From DATJLY01 sp963773665 (GTDB lineage Bacteria; Pseudomonadota; Alphaproteobacteria; ATCC43930; CGMCC-115725): 64,000 bases of DNA. Every line of letters starts with the position of its first letter. Positions within the stretch are counted from its first letter, which is position 1. The DNA lies in contig CAVZBZ010000013.1 of assembly GCA_963773665.1 (NCBI GenBank), forward strand, positions 434,001-498,000, in the 5' to 3' direction. Position numbers and translations under genes: made by a program. This document shows positions 16,113 through 24,858 of this stretch, piece by piece. A model generated the notes under the pieces. That model saw nothing but the letters and a program-made list of their open reading frames with translations. It was not told the DNA's origin and did no database searches.

Positions 16113-16919
16113 ATGCTGGTCATTCCCTATCCCGCCATCGACCCGGTCGCCGTCGCGCTCGGGCCGTTCGTGATCCGCTGGTATGCGTTGGCATATATCG
16201 CCGGGCTGCTGATCGGCTGGCGCTATTGCCTGGCGCTGGCGCAGAAGCCGCCGCGGGTCGCGCGGGCGCAGGAGATCGACGACTTCCTCGTCTGGGCGAC
16301 GCTCGGCGTCGTGCTCGGCGGGCGCACCGGCTACGTGCTGTTCTATCGCCCGGAATTCTACCTGGCGCATCCCGCCGAGATCGTCGAAGTGTGGCACGGC
16401 GGCATGTCGTTTCACGGCGGCGCGCTCGGCGTGTGCGCCGCCATCCTGCTGTTCTGCCGCCAGCGCAAGATCGCGGTCCTCGGGCTCGCCGACGTCATAG
16501 CCTGCGCCGTGCCGATCGGATTGTTCTTCGGCCGCATCGCCAATTTCATCAACGGGGAGCTGTGGGGCAGGGTGACGGACGTCCCCTGGGCGATGATCTT
16601 CCCGAACGACCCGACGCAGCTGCCGCGCCATCCGAGCCAGCTCTACGAGGCGACGATGGAGGGGATCATCCTGTTCACGATCCTCTATCTGCTGCAGCGC
16701 TCGCGCGCCGTGCGCGAGCACCAGGGCACGCTGACCGGCGCGTTTTTGATGGGCTATGGCACGGCGCGCATCGTCGGCGAGATGTTCCGGCAGCCCGACG
16801 CCAATCTCGGGTTTCTGTTTCTCGGCACGACCATGGGGCAGCTTCTCTCGATCCCGCTGTTCTTCGCGGGATTGTTTCTCGTCTGGTGGGCATGGCGACG
16901 GAAACCCTCGCCGCGGTGA
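16113..16919 (+). CDS. lgt: Prolipoprotein diacylglyceryl transferase
   Basis: 268-residue inner-membrane enzyme that transfers diacylglyceryl from phosphatidylglycerol to the lipobox cysteine of prolipoproteins. Recognisable are YPAIDPVAVALGPFVIRWYALAYIAG, the conserved HGGMSFHGGALG (~98-109), the Lgt signature GLFFGRIANFINGELWGR and HPSQLYEA. About seven transmembrane segments. It begins 17 bases after rfaD and its last 28 bases overlap the start of midA. Confidence 0.95.
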   Translation: MLVIPYPAIDPVAVALGPFVIRWYALAYIAGLLIGWRYCLALAQKPPRVARAQEIDDFLVWATLGVVLGGRTGYVLFYRPEFYLAHPAEIVEVWHGGMSFHGGALGVCAAILLFCRQRKIAVLGLADVIACAVPIGLFFGRIANFINGELWGRVTDVPWAMIFPNDPTQLPRHPSQLYEATMEGIILFTILYLLQRSRAVREHQGTLTGAFLMGYGTARIVGEMFRQPDANLGFLFLGTTMGQLLSIPLFFAGLFLVWWAWRRKPSPR

Positions 16920-17977
16920 GCGCGTCGCTCCTCGCGCATCTGCGCGCCCGCATCGGCGCCGAGGGGCCGCTCACGCTCGCGCAATATATGGAGGAGGCGC
17001 TGTTCCACCCGCGTCTCGGCTACTACGCGACGCGGGATCCCCTAGGCGCGCGCGGCGATTTCGTCACATCGCCCGAGATCAGCCAGGTGTTCGGCGAGCT
17101 GGTCGGATTGTGGTGCGCGGATTATTGGCAGCGGTTGGGATCGCCATTTCCGTTCGCGCTCGTCGAACTCGGCCCCGGCCGCGGCACGATGATGCAGGAT
17201 GCGCTGCGCGCGGCGCGGCTCGTCCCGGGTTTTTGCGCAGCGGCGCGGCTTCACCTTGTCGAGCGAAGCCCGGCCTTGCGCGCGGCGCAGGCGGGCGCGC
17301 TCGCATCCGCTTCGCCCACTTGGCACGACGATCTCGCCGGCGTGCCCCAGGGACCGATGCTGCTCGTCGCCAACGAGTTCCTGGACGCGCTGCCGGTACG
17401 GCAGTTCGTGCGGCGCGCCGGCTTGTGGCACGAGCGCCGGATTGGCGTCGGCAGCGACGGCGCGCTCCGGTTCGTGCTCGAGGCGGCATCTGCCGCGCTC
17501 GCCTGCGATGCGGCAGAGGGCGCGATCCGCGAAATCCGGGCCGGCGCCGACGATCTCGCGCGGACGGTTGCGGCGCGGCTCGTAGCATTGGGCGGCGCCG
17601 CGCTGTTCGTCGATTACGGCTATTTCCCGGCGGCTTGCGGCGACACGCTTCAGGCGGTGCGGCGCCACCGAAGCCACGAGGTTCTGGCCGATCCGGGCAT
17701 TGCCGACCTCACCGCGCATGTCGATTTCGCGGCCTTGGCTGCCGCGGCAACGGGGGCGGGCGGGCGCGTGTGGGGCCCCGTGCCGCAGGGCTCGTTCCTC
17801 GCCGCCCTCGGCATCGAGGCGCGCGCGCAAAAACTCATCGCTCACGCCGACGCCGAGCAGGCCTTGCTCATCCGCAGCGGCTGCCGCCGCCTCGTCGATC
17901 CGGCCGAGATGGGAAATCTCTTCAAGGCGCTCGCGCTGACGCCGCCCGGCGCGCCGGCTCCCGCGGGGTTCCCATGA
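16892..17977 (+). CDS. MidA/NDUFAF7 family SAM-dependent methyltransferase
   Basis: 361 residues. LTLAQYMEEALFHPRLGYYATRDPLGARGDFVTSPEISQVFGE followed by the SAM site ALVELGPGRGTMMQDAL (~91-107), ANEFLDALPVRQF and VDYGYFP identify the MidA (DUF185) family; human NDUFAF7 methylates an arginine of complex I subunit NDUFS2. It begins inside the 3' end of lgt and ends in an ATGA overlap with pgeF, a three-gene chain often seen in alphaproteobacteria. The bacterial substrate is unproven. Confidence 0.92.
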   Translation: MATETLAAVSASLLAHLRARIGAEGPLTLAQYMEEALFHPRLGYYATRDPLGARGDFVTSPEISQVFGELVGLWCADYWQRLGSPFPFALVELGPGRGTMMQDALRAARLVPGFCAAARLHLVERSPALRAAQAGALASASPTWHDDLAGVPQGPMLLVANEFLDALPVRQFVRRAGLWHERRIGVGSDGALRFVLEAASAALACDAAEGAIREIRAGADDLARTVAARLVALGGAALFVDYGYFPAACGDTLQAVRRHRSHEVLADPGIADLTAHVDFAALAAAATGAGGRVWGPVPQGSFLAALGIEARAQKLIAHADAEQALLIRSGCRRLVDPAEMGNLFKALALTPPGAPAPAGFP

Positions 17978-18759
17978 CGCCGCTGCGCGCCGCCGCGCTC
18001 GACCGCGACGGCATCCGCCACGCCTTCTTCACGCGCGAAGGCGGCGCAAGCGAGGGCGTGTTCGCCGGCCTCAATTGCAGCCTCGGCTCGGGCGACGATC
18101 CGGCGACGGTGGCCGAAAACCGCCGCCGCGCGCTCGCGTGTCTCGATCTTGCGCCGGAGCAACTCGTCACCGGCTACCAGGTGCATGGCAGCGACGTGGC
18201 GCTGGTCGAGCAGGCTTGGCGGCACGAGGACCGGCCGCGCGTCGACGGCCTCGTGACGCGCGTGCCCGGTATCGCGCTCGGCATCCTGACCGCCGACTGC
18301 GCGCCGGTCCTGTTCGCCGATCCTGCCGTGCCGCTGGTCGCCGCGGCGCATGCAGGCTGGCGCGGCGCCATCGGCGGCGTCATCGAGGCGACGCTCGCGG
18401 CGATGGAGACAGGCGGCGCCGTGCGCGGCCGCATCGCTGCGGCGGTCGGTCCGTGCATCGGCGGCGGGTCGTACGAGGTCGGTCCCGAGTTCCCGGCGCC
18501 GTTCCTCGCCGAGAGCGCGGCGAACGCGTGCTTCTTCGCGCCGTCCTCGCGCGCCGGACATTCGCTGTTCGATCTTGGCGCCTATGTCGAGGCGAAGCTG
18601 CGCGGGCTCGGGATCAATCGCATCGAGCGCATTCCGGCCGATACCTGCGCCGAATCCTCCCGCTTCTTCTCCTACCGCCGCGCCTGCCTGCACGGCGAGA
18701 AGCAGTTCGGCCATCTCCTTTCCGTCATCGCTCTCGCGCCTCGGATGCCGGCAGGTTGA
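17974..18759 (+). CDS. pgeF: Peptidoglycan editing factor PgeF (YfiH, multicopper polyphenol oxidase family)
   Basis: 261 residues. The family landmarks are all there: HAFFTREGGASEGVFAGLN, YQVHGSDV, LTADCAPVLFAD, AAHAGWRGAIGGV with the conserved His, VGPCIGGGSYEVGPEF, and the terminal ADTCAESSRFFSYRRA. PgeF removes misincorporated amino acids from peptidoglycan precursors; older names call it a laccase-domain protein. The ATG overlaps the midA stop. Its own stop codon contains the -35 box of the following hicBA promoter. Confidence 0.92.
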   Translation: MTPLRAAALDRDGIRHAFFTREGGASEGVFAGLNCSLGSGDDPATVAENRRRALACLDLAPEQLVTGYQVHGSDVALVEQAWRHEDRPRVDGLVTRVPGIALGILTADCAPVLFADPAVPLVAAAHAGWRGAIGGVIEATLAAMETGGAVRGRIAAAVGPCIGGGSYEVGPEFPAPFLAESAANACFFAPSSRAGHSLFDLGAYVEAKLRGLGINRIERIPADTCAESSRFFSYRRACLHGEKQFGHLLSVIALAPRMPAG

Positions 18760-18784
18760 CCTGTCGCGCCGTGGGTGGGATATC
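18756..18784 (+). promoter_or_regulatory. Promoter of the hicBA module
   Basis: TTGACC (18756-18761) and GATATC (18779-18784) are 17 bases apart. The -35 box overlaps the pgeF stop codon. The predicted start is about 15 bases before the ribosome site GGAGGAG (18792-18798) of hicB. No clear operator palindrome was seen beyond the GATATC itself. Confidence 0.5.
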
Positions 18785-18803
18785 TCTCTTCGGAGGAGCT
18801 GCA

Positions 18804-19022
18804 ATGCGCTACACGGTCGTCCTGGAACGCGAGGCTGATGGCGGCTATGTCGCAAGCGTGCCTGTACTGCCCGGATGCGTAAGCCAGGGCGATAGCCGCG
18901 CCGAGGCTTTGGCCAACATCCGCGAGGCAATCGCGTTCTATATCGAAGATTGCCGCGAAGCAGGCGATCCGGTTCCCTCGGAAGACGGCAAGGAGATCGT
19001 CGAGGTCGAAGCGGTCGCGTAG
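18804..19022 (+). CDS. hicB: HicB family antitoxin
   Basis: 72 residues: the partial RNase H-like HicB fold MRYTVVLEREADGGYVASVPVLPGC followed by SRAEALANIREAIAFYIED. There is no C-terminal DNA-binding domain, so autoregulation would need the complex or another protein. A strong GGAGGAG lies six bases before the ATG. hicA follows after seven bases. In E. coli the toxin gene comes first; here the antitoxin is first, an order also known in other hic loci. Confidence 0.88.
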   Translation: MRYTVVLEREADGGYVASVPVLPGCVSQGDSRAEALANIREAIAFYIEDCREAGDPVPSEDGKEIVEVEAVA

Positions 19023-19029
19023 CGCTCGC

Positions 19030-19272
19030 ATGGCACAGCCGCCAAAGCTTCCGACCGGGTTATCAGGGCGGGCTGAGCGCGCAGCGCTCGAGCGTGCCGG
19101 CTTCGTGTTCCGCCGCCAGAAAGGCAGTCACATGATCTTGCGTCGCGAAACGCCCTATGCGCGCGCCGTCGTACCGGACCACGCAGCGATACGTTCTGGG
19201 ACGCTGCGGCGCATCATCGCCGATGCCAGAATGACGGTCGAACGGTTCTTGGAACCCTTGGACCGCCGATAG
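19030..19272 (+). CDS. hicA: HicA family toxin (mRNA interferase)
   Basis: 80 residues with a dsRBD-like fold: LSGRAERAALERAGFVFRRQKGSHMILRRE, where the His of KGSH is the HicA catalytic residue, then AVVPDHAAIRSGTLRRIIADARMTVERFLEPL. HicA cleaves mRNA and is neutralised by HicB. The first ten residues (MAQPPKLPTG) are slightly longer than usual. The pair is complete and uninterrupted. Confidence 0.88.
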   Translation: MAQPPKLPTGLSGRAERAALERAGFVFRRQKGSHMILRRETPYARAVVPDHAAIRSGTLRRIIADARMTVERFLEPLDRR

Positions 19273-19290
19273 GGCGCGCCGCTTCTGCCG

Positions 19291-20145
19291 ATGCCTCGCT
19301 CATTCTTCGCTGTACTGCTTCTCCTCGCCGCGTGCCAGCCGCTGCCGCATCCGTTCGACGATGCGCGCGCGTTGCCGCCGCCGGCGGCGCTGCAGCCGCC
19401 CGACAGCGTCGGCGTGCGGGTGCTGCCGGCATCGGGGGCGAACTCGCCGTACGGCGCGGCGATGGCCGAGGCGCTGGCCAAGGCGCTCCGCGCAGCGGAC
19501 GTGCCGGCCAGCACCGAGGCCGGCAACCGCGGCAGCTTCGGCCTCGAGACCAGCGCGGACGAGACGGTCGCGGCCGGGCGCGCGCGCATCGCGCTGCGCT
19601 GGACGTTGCGCGATGCGGGCGGCGCAGTGCGCGGCAGCGGCACGGCCGCGCGCGAGGTCGCGAGCGCATCGTTGCCCGCGGGCGGCGATGCCGTGGCCGC
19701 TTCGCTCGCCAAGGAGGCCGCGCCTGAGATCGCGAAACTCGTCGCGGGCGACGCGCCTCCGCCTGCGGGCAACGTGCCGGCGCTGGTCGCGCTGGGCGGC
19801 GTCAGCGGTGCACCGGGCGATGGCGGGACGGCGCTCGCGCGCGCCATAGGCGCTGCGCTCGGCCATGCCGGAGTGGAGCTTGGCGCCGCAAGCGCGCCGT
19901 CGCGCTTCGCGCTCACCTGCGAGGTTGCGGTCGCACCGGCCGATCCCGGCAAGGAGCTTGTCACCGTGCGCTGGGTCCTGGCCTCCGGCGGGCGCGTGCT
20001 CGGCCAGGTGAGTCAGCAGAACACGGTTCCGGCCGGCAGCCTCGATCACGACTGGGGCGAAATCGCCTATGCGGTGGCCGGCGCCGCCGCGCCCGGCATC
20101 GCCGAGCTGGTCACGCGCGCCCAGCTCTCGACCGCGGGAAACTGA
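19291..20145 (+). CDS. Predicted lipoprotein of unknown function
   Basis: 284 residues with a clear lipoprotein signal: MPRSFFAVLLLLAAC, cysteine at residue 15. The mature protein is Ala/Gly-rich and shows two similar halves, each with a VGVRVLPASGANSPYGAAMAEAL- or LVALGGVSGAPGDGG-type opening and an RIALRWTLRDAGG / LVTVRWVLASGG strand, suggesting an internal duplication of a beta-rich domain. It starts 18 bases after hicA. No family recognised. Outer-membrane or periplasmic location expected. Confidence 0.75.
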   Translation: MPRSFFAVLLLLAACQPLPHPFDDARALPPPAALQPPDSVGVRVLPASGANSPYGAAMAEALAKALRAADVPASTEAGNRGSFGLETSADETVAAGRARIALRWTLRDAGGAVRGSGTAAREVASASLPAGGDAVAASLAKEAAPEIAKLVAGDAPPPAGNVPALVALGGVSGAPGDGGTALARAIGAALGHAGVELGAASAPSRFALTCEVAVAPADPGKELVTVRWVLASGGRVLGQVSQQNTVPAGSLDHDWGEIAYAVAGAAAPGIAELVTRAQLSTAGN

Positions 20146-20150
20146 ACTCC

Positions 20151-21164
20151 CTAGCGCACATATTCGTCGGTGTAGAGCCCGTCATAGGTCTTGAGCTTGT
20201 CGCCGGGTGCCAAAAAGCCCGCTTCGATATTGAGGCGCTCGGAATTGGCCAGGACCTGCTCCGCCATGACGGGTGGCACCGGCGTTCCCGCCTGGACCGC
20301 GGCGAAGGCGCTGGCCAGCACTGCGTCGGGCGTCTTGGAAAAATGCTTCTTCAGCAGGGCGAGCGCTTCCTTGGGCTCGTCGTGGATGAATTTCGCACCG
20401 GCGGCAAGGCCGCGCCCCATTTTCACGCAGACGGGGCGGTGCTCGGGGCAGAATTGCGGCCGCGTCACCACCACGCCCGACCCGTTCGGCGCGATCCAGG
20501 CGGGATCGTCAGTCAGGGGACTGGCGATGGCGACGGCGCCATACTCCGTTTCCGCCAATTGCGGCCACGGCGGCCCGCCGACGAACCCGTCGAGCGCCTT
20601 GTGCTCGAACGCGGCGAGCGTCTCGGGCGGCTGCAGCGGCGCCACGACGATGCTTTCGGGGTCGAGCCCGCCGGCGCGCGCCACCGCCCGCAGATAGGCA
20701 TGCACGACCGAGCTGACCGCGTCGATCCCCATGCGCCGCCCCTGCATGAGGCGCGCGCGAAGGGCGAGCGGCGCATTGGCGCCAACCCCGGCCGTGTTTG
20801 CGATGTCCTTGTCGATCACGATGCTCCACACCGGCTTGTCGAGCATGTTGGCGATCGCCAGCATGCGCTGGCCGTGTGCGGCGGCGCGGGTGAGCGCTAC
20901 GCCGGACGACACCGAGAATTCCGCCGATCCCGCCACGACGGCGTTGAACGAACCGACGCCGGCAATGAACACGGTTTTGACGTCGAGTCCCTCGCGCTGC
21001 CAGAACCCTTCGTCGGAAGCAGCGTAGATGCCGAGGAACTGCATCACGTCGGCGGGGAGCGCCAGGAGCGCATGGTCCTGTTCCGCGCGGGCCGGCTGTG
21101 CCGCCGAAAGCGCCGCGGCGATCGCCCAGGGCGCCGCCCATCGCCGCAGGTCACGTCTTGCCAT
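20151..21164 (-). CDS. NMT1/THI5-like ABC transporter substrate-binding protein (solitary)
   Basis: 337 residues with a signal peptide (ARRDLRRWAAPWAIAAALSAAQPARA) and a periplasmic type-II binding fold: DVMQFLGIYAASDEGFWQREGLDVKTVFI, then AGSAEFSVSSGVAL, RRMGIDAVSSVVHAYLR. The start at 21164 follows GGGAGA; the frame is open further upstream but would run into the prs promoter region. Proteins of this kind bind nitrate/sulfonate/thiamine-precursor-like ligands. No permease or ATPase gene is adjacent, so partner and ligand are unknown. Convergent with the lipoprotein gene. Confidence 0.82.
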   Translation of the reverse strand: MARRDLRRWAAPWAIAAALSAAQPARAEQDHALLALPADVMQFLGIYAASDEGFWQREGLDVKTVFIAGVGSFNAVVAGSAEFSVSSGVALTRAAAHGQRMLAIANMLDKPVWSIVIDKDIANTAGVGANAPLALRARLMQGRRMGIDAVSSVVHAYLRAVARAGGLDPESIVVAPLQPPETLAAFEHKALDGFVGGPPWPQLAETEYGAVAIASPLTDDPAWIAPNGSGVVVTRPQFCPEHRPVCVKMGRGLAAGAKFIHDEPKEALALLKKHFSKTPDAVLASAFAAVQAGTPVPPVMAEQVLANSERLNIEAGFLAPGDKLKTYDGLYTDEYVR

Positions 21165-21213
21165 GGCAGGTCTCCCTTGCGCGCGCCGCGCGCTCGACGG
21201 TGCCGAGGCGGGT

Positions 21214-21240
21214 TTACAGCGTGCGACCGCTTTGTTACAG
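21214..21240 (+). promoter_or_regulatory. Direct repeat of TTACAG in the prs upstream region
   Basis: TTACAG occurs at 21214-21219 and again at 21235-21240, exactly 21 bases apart (two helix turns), in the 122-base spacer between the divergent substrate-binding protein gene and prs. This spacing suits a regulator or response-regulator dimer pair, but I cannot name one, and six-base repeats can occur by chance. Confidence 0.25.
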
Positions 21241-21286
21241 TCCGGCTTCGTTGCGGCCCTTGGGGCCCGTCCCAGGCGACCTCCGC

Positions 21287-22219
21287 ATGAAAATTCTCGC
21301 GTGCAACAGCAATCGGCCATTGGCCGAGGCTATTTCGGCGTATTTGAAACTGCCGCTCACCGACGCGAGCGTGCGGCGCTTTTCCGATATGGAAGTATTC
21401 GTCGAGGTGCACGAGAACGTGCGCGGCGAGGACGTGTTCGTGATCCAGTCGACCTCGTATCCCGCGAACGACAATCTCATGGAGCTGCTGGTCACGCTCG
21501 ATGCGCTGAAGCGCGCCTCGGCGCGGCGCATCACGGCCGTCATCCCCTATTACGGCTATGCCCGCCAGGACCGGAAGTCGGGCTCGCGCACGCCGATCTC
21601 GGCAAAGCTCGTCGCCAACATGGTGACGGTCGCGGGCGCCGACCGGGTGCTGACGCTCGACCTGCACGCCGGGCAGATCCAGGGGTTCTTCGACATCCCG
21701 ACTGACAATCTCTATGCCGCCCCCGTGTTCGTCAAAGACATCAAGGACCGGTTCGACGGCGAAACCCTGGTCATCGTCTCGCCCGACGTGGGCGGCGTGG
21801 TGCGCGCCCGCATCATCGCGCGCCGGCTCGATGCCGACCTCGCCATCATCGACAAGCGGCGCGAGCGCGCCGGCGTGTCCGAGGTGATGAACGTCATCGG
21901 CGAGATCGAGGGCCGCTCCTGCATCCTGGTCGACGACATCGTCGACAGCGCCGGCACGCTGTGCAACGCCGCCGAAGCGCTGCGCGAGCGCGGCGCGCGC
22001 TCGGTCTCGGCCTATGTCACGCACGGCGTCCTTTCGGGCGGCGCGGTCGCGCGCGTCACCGCCTCGCCCCTGGAAGCGCTCGTCACCACCGACAGCATCG
22101 TCCAGACCGAGGCGGTGCGCGTCGCCAAGAACATCCGCCGCCTCACCATCGCGCCGCTCATGGCCGAGGCGATCAGCCGCATCAGCGACGAGCGCTCGGT
22201 CTCGAGCCTCTTCGACTAG
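21287..22219 (+). CDS. prs: Ribose-phosphate pyrophosphokinase (PRPP synthetase)
   Basis: 310 residues; makes PRPP from ribose-5-phosphate and ATP for nucleotide, His and Trp synthesis. Present are KILACNSNRPLAEAI, FSDMEVFVEVHENVRGEDVF, the catalytic loop YGYARQDRKSGSRTPISAK, and the PRPP site CILVDDIVDSAGTLCNAAEAL. It heads the common alphaproteobacterial run prs-rplY-pth-ychF on the plus strand. Confidence 0.96.
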   Translation: MKILACNSNRPLAEAISAYLKLPLTDASVRRFSDMEVFVEVHENVRGEDVFVIQSTSYPANDNLMELLVTLDALKRASARRITAVIPYYGYARQDRKSGSRTPISAKLVANMVTVAGADRVLTLDLHAGQIQGFFDIPTDNLYAAPVFVKDIKDRFDGETLVIVSPDVGGVVRARIIARRLDADLAIIDKRRERAGVSEVMNVIGEIEGRSCILVDDIVDSAGTLCNAAEALRERGARSVSAYVTHGVLSGGAVARVTASPLEALVTTDSIVQTEAVRVAKNIRRLTIAPLMAEAISRISDERSVSSLFD

Positions 22220-22238
22220 CCCCTCAAGGAGTTTCACG

Positions 22239-23036
22239 ATGGCCGAACTTCCCACCTTGCGCGCCGAGCCGCGCCAGACCGCCGGCAAGGGCGCCGCGCG
22301 TCAGTCGCGCCGCGACGGCCGCGTGCCCGGCATCGTCTATGGCGACGGCAAGCCGCCGCTTCTGATCACAGTCGATCCGCGCGAGCTCACGCAGGCGGCG
22401 CGGCGCGAGGGATTCTTCGCGCGCCTCATCGATGTCGAACTGGACGGATCGCGCTTCCGCGCCATCCCGCGCGAGATGCAGCGCCATCCGGCAACCGACA
22501 AGCCGCTCCATGTCGATTTCATGCGCATCGGCGCGGGGAGCCGCATAACCGTCGCCGTGCCGGTGCATTTCGTCGATCAGGAGAAATCGCCGGGCTTGCG
22601 CCGCGGCGGCCTTCTCAACGTCGTGCGCCACGCGATCGAGCTCGTTTGCAACGTCGACGCGATCCCGGAAAGTCTGACCGTGAGCCTCGACGAGCTCGAT
22701 ATCGGCGACAGCGTCCACATCAGCGCCATAACGCTCCCGCCCGGCACGAGCCCGACGATCCGCGATCGCAATTTCACGATCGCGTCGATCGCCTCGCCGA
22801 CCGCGGTGCGCGAAGAGCAGGCCGCCGCCGCCGCCGCGGCTGCCGCCGCCGCAGCTGCCACCGCGGCCGGCATCACGCCCGAAGGCGCCGTCGCCGCGCC
22901 CGGCGCACCGGGTGCCGCCCCCGGCGCCGCTCCCGGAGCAGCTCCAGGCGCCGCGCCCGGCGCTGCACCGGGTGCCGCCCCCGGCGCCGCGCCCGGCGCC
23001 CCGCCCGCCCGCGGCGGCCGCGAGCCGCGCGGCTGA
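22239..23036 (+). CDS. rplY: 50S ribosomal protein L25/general stress protein Ctc with Ala-Pro-Gly-rich tail
   Basis: 265 residues. Residues 1-190 are the two-domain Ctc/L25 type (ELPTLRAEPRQTAGKGAARQ, VPGIVYGDGKPPLL, KPLHVDFMRI, LRRGGLLNVVRH) that binds 5S rRNA. The tail has 13 consecutive alanines (~195-207) and then about nine GAAP-like units to ~255, longer and more regular than the usual acidic or Ala-rich tail. AAGGAG lies seven bases before the ATG. Starts 19 bases after prs and 24 bases before pth. Confidence 0.93.
   Translation: MAELPTLRAEPRQTAGKGAARQSRRDGRVPGIVYGDGKPPLLITVDPRELTQAARREGFFARLIDVELDGSRFRAIPREMQRHPATDKPLHVDFMRIGAGSRITVAVPVHFVDQEKSPGLRRGGLLNVVRHAIELVCNVDAIPESLTVSLDELDIGDSVHISAITLPPGTSPTIRDRNFTIASIASPTAVREEQAAAAAAAAAAAAATAAGITPEGAVAAPGAPGAAPGAAPGAAPGAAPGAAPGAAPGAAPGAPPARGGREPRG
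22821..23003 (+). repeat. Low-complexity tandem repeat within rplY (poly-Ala, then GAAP units)
   Basis: The GCN alanine tract at 22821-22859 is followed by a 12-base-unit degenerate repeat (GGC GCN GCN CCN-like) to 23003 encoding the Gly-Ala-Ala-Pro units. Synonymous third positions vary between units, so the array is old enough to have diverged or is selected at the protein level. Confidence 0.8.
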
Positions 23037-23060
23037 GCGGGCGCCCGCCCGCGCGAGCCC

Positions 23061-23678
23061 ATGCGTCTCATCGTCGGGCTCGGCAATCCCGGCAGCCGCT
23101 ATGCCTTGACGCGGCACAATATCGGTTTCATCGCGGCCGAGGCGGTCGCGCGGCGCTATCGCTTCCCGGCGTTCCGCGCGAAGTTCCAGGGCGAATTCGC
23201 CGAGGGCACGATCGGCGACGGGCGCGTTTTCGTGCTGAAGCCGCAGACCTATATGAATGCCTCGGGCGACAGCGTCGGCGCGCTCGCGCGCTTCTACAAG
23301 ATCGAACCGGAAGAGATCGCAGTGGTGCATGACGAGATCGATTTGGCGCCGGGCAAGCTCCGCGTGAAGCTCGGTGGCGGCACCGCCGGGCACAATGGCC
23401 TGCGCTCCATCGAGGCGGCGATCGGCGCCGATTTCTGGCGCGTGCGCATCGGCGTGGGCCACCCCGGCATGAAGGAGCTGGTCGAGCCTTATGTATTGCA
23501 GAATTTCTCGGCCGAGGACCGCGCCTGGGCCGGGCCGCTTGTCGATGCGGTGGCGGAAGCGATGCCGCTCCTCGTCGCCGACGACGCGGCGGGCTTCATG
23601 AGCAGGGTCGCGCTCATCCTGCGACCGCCGTCGCCGAAACCGTCGCGCGCGGCACCTCCTGACGAGGGCAAGGCCTAA
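23061..23678 (+). CDS. pth: Peptidyl-tRNA hydrolase
   Basis: 205 residues; recycles peptidyl-tRNAs released from stalled ribosomes. MRLIVGLGNPGSRYALTRHN carries Asn9 and catalytic His19; the Asp in VVHDEIDLAPGKLRVK and GGTAGHNGLRSIEAAIG complete the site. The C-terminus has a basic Pro-rich extension (PPSPKPSRAAPPDEGKA). It ends six bases before the ychF ATG. Confidence 0.96.
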   Translation: MRLIVGLGNPGSRYALTRHNIGFIAAEAVARRYRFPAFRAKFQGEFAEGTIGDGRVFVLKPQTYMNASGDSVGALARFYKIEPEEIAVVHDEIDLAPGKLRVKLGGGTAGHNGLRSIEAAIGADFWRVRIGVGHPGMKELVEPYVLQNFSAEDRAWAGPLVDAVAEAMPLLVADDAAGFMSRVALILRPPSPKPSRAAPPDEGKA

Positions 23679-23684
23679 GCTTCC

Positions 23685-24785
23685 ATGGGATTCAATTGCG
23701 GCATCGTGGGCCTGCCCAATGTCGGCAAGTCCACGCTCTTCAACGCGCTCGTTGCGACCGAGGCGGCGCAGGCGGCGAATTATCCGTTCTGCACGATCGA
23801 GCCCAATGTCGGGCGCGTCGCCGTGCCGGATGCGCGGCTCGACGTGCTGGCGCGGCTCGCCAAATCGGCGAAGATCGTGCCGACCCAGCTCGAATTCGTC
23901 GATATCGCCGGACTGGTGCGCGGCGCCTCGCGCGGCGAGGGTCTCGGCAACCAGTTCCTGTCGCACATCCGCGAGGTCGATGCGGTGGCGCACGTGCTGC
24001 GCTGCTTCGACGATGGCAACGTCACGCATGTCGAAGGCTCGGTCGATCCGGCGCGCGACGCCGAGACGGTCGAGACCGAGCTGATGCTGGCCGATCTCGA
24101 AAGCCTCGAGCGCCGCCTTGCCGCCGCCGAGAAGCGCGCGCGCGGCGCCGACAAGGAGGCGAAGGTGCTGCTCGCCGTGATCGAGCCGGTGCTGGCGCTG
24201 TTGCGCGAGGGCAAGCCGGCGCGTGTCTTCGCGCCTGCGGCGGAGCAGGTTCCGGTTTTGAAGGGCCTGCAGCTCCTGTCGGCGAAGCCGGTGCTCTATG
24301 TCGCCAATGTCGAGGAGGCCGCGGCCGCGCGCGGCAACGACTATTCGCGGCGCGTCATGGACTACGCCAAGGCGAAGGGCGCCGAATGCGTCGTCATCTC
24401 GGCCGCGATCGAGGCCGAGCTGGCGCGGCTCGGCGACGAGGAGGAGCGGAAGGCCTATCTCGCCGCCCTCGGCCTCGCCGAGGCCGGGCTCGACCGCGTC
24501 GTCCACGCCGGATACCGGCTCTTGGATCTCGTGACCTTCTTCACCGCCGGGCCCAAGGAGGCGCGCGCCTGGACCGTGCCGCGCGGCACCAAGGCGCCGC
24601 AGGCCGCGGGCGCCATTCACACCGATTTCGAAAAAGGCTTCATCCGCGCCGAGACGATCTCGTACGACGATTACGTCGCCTGCGGCGGCGAGCAGGGCGC
24701 CAAGGAGGCCGGCAAGATGCGGCTCGAGGGCGCGGATTACGTCATTGCCGACGGCGACGTATTACACTTCCGCTTCAACGTCTAG
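23685..24785 (+). CDS. ychF: Redox-regulated ATPase YchF
   Basis: 366 residues of the Obg-related YchF/OLA1 family, a ribosome-associated ATPase. G1 motif GLPNVGKSTLF (~9-19), G3 DIAGLV, and a non-canonical G4 NVEE in place of NKxD, the change that gives this family ATP preference. A coiled-coil insertion and C-terminal TGS domain (TFFTAGPKEARAWTVPRG... ADGDVLHFRFNV) follow. Last gene of the prs run; a hairpin follows the stop. Confidence 0.96.
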   Translation: MGFNCGIVGLPNVGKSTLFNALVATEAAQAANYPFCTIEPNVGRVAVPDARLDVLARLAKSAKIVPTQLEFVDIAGLVRGASRGEGLGNQFLSHIREVDAVAHVLRCFDDGNVTHVEGSVDPARDAETVETELMLADLESLERRLAAAEKRARGADKEAKVLLAVIEPVLALLREGKPARVFAPAAEQVPVLKGLQLLSAKPVLYVANVEEAAAARGNDYSRRVMDYAKAKGAECVVISAAIEAELARLGDEEERKAYLAALGLAEAGLDRVVHAGYRLLDLVTFFTAGPKEARAWTVPRGTKAPQAAGAIHTDFEKGFIRAETISYDDYVACGGEQGAKEAGKMRLEGADYVIADGDVLHFRFNV

Positions 24786-24810
24786 GGGCGATAAACCCTG
24801 TTTATTGCCC
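24786..24810 (+). terminator. Hairpin after ychF
   Basis: GGGCGATAAA (24786-24795) and TTTATTGCCC (24801-24810) form a ten-base stem with one mismatch around a five-base loop, starting directly after the ychF stop. No long T tract follows on the plus strand. It probably ends the prs-rplY-pth-ychF transcript; the TATGAT about 14 bases further on could be the -10 of the next gene. Confidence 0.5.
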
Positions 24811-24858
24811 GCGCGGCCTCGCTTATGATCGCGCCAACCATCAGAGGAGGAGCAAACC

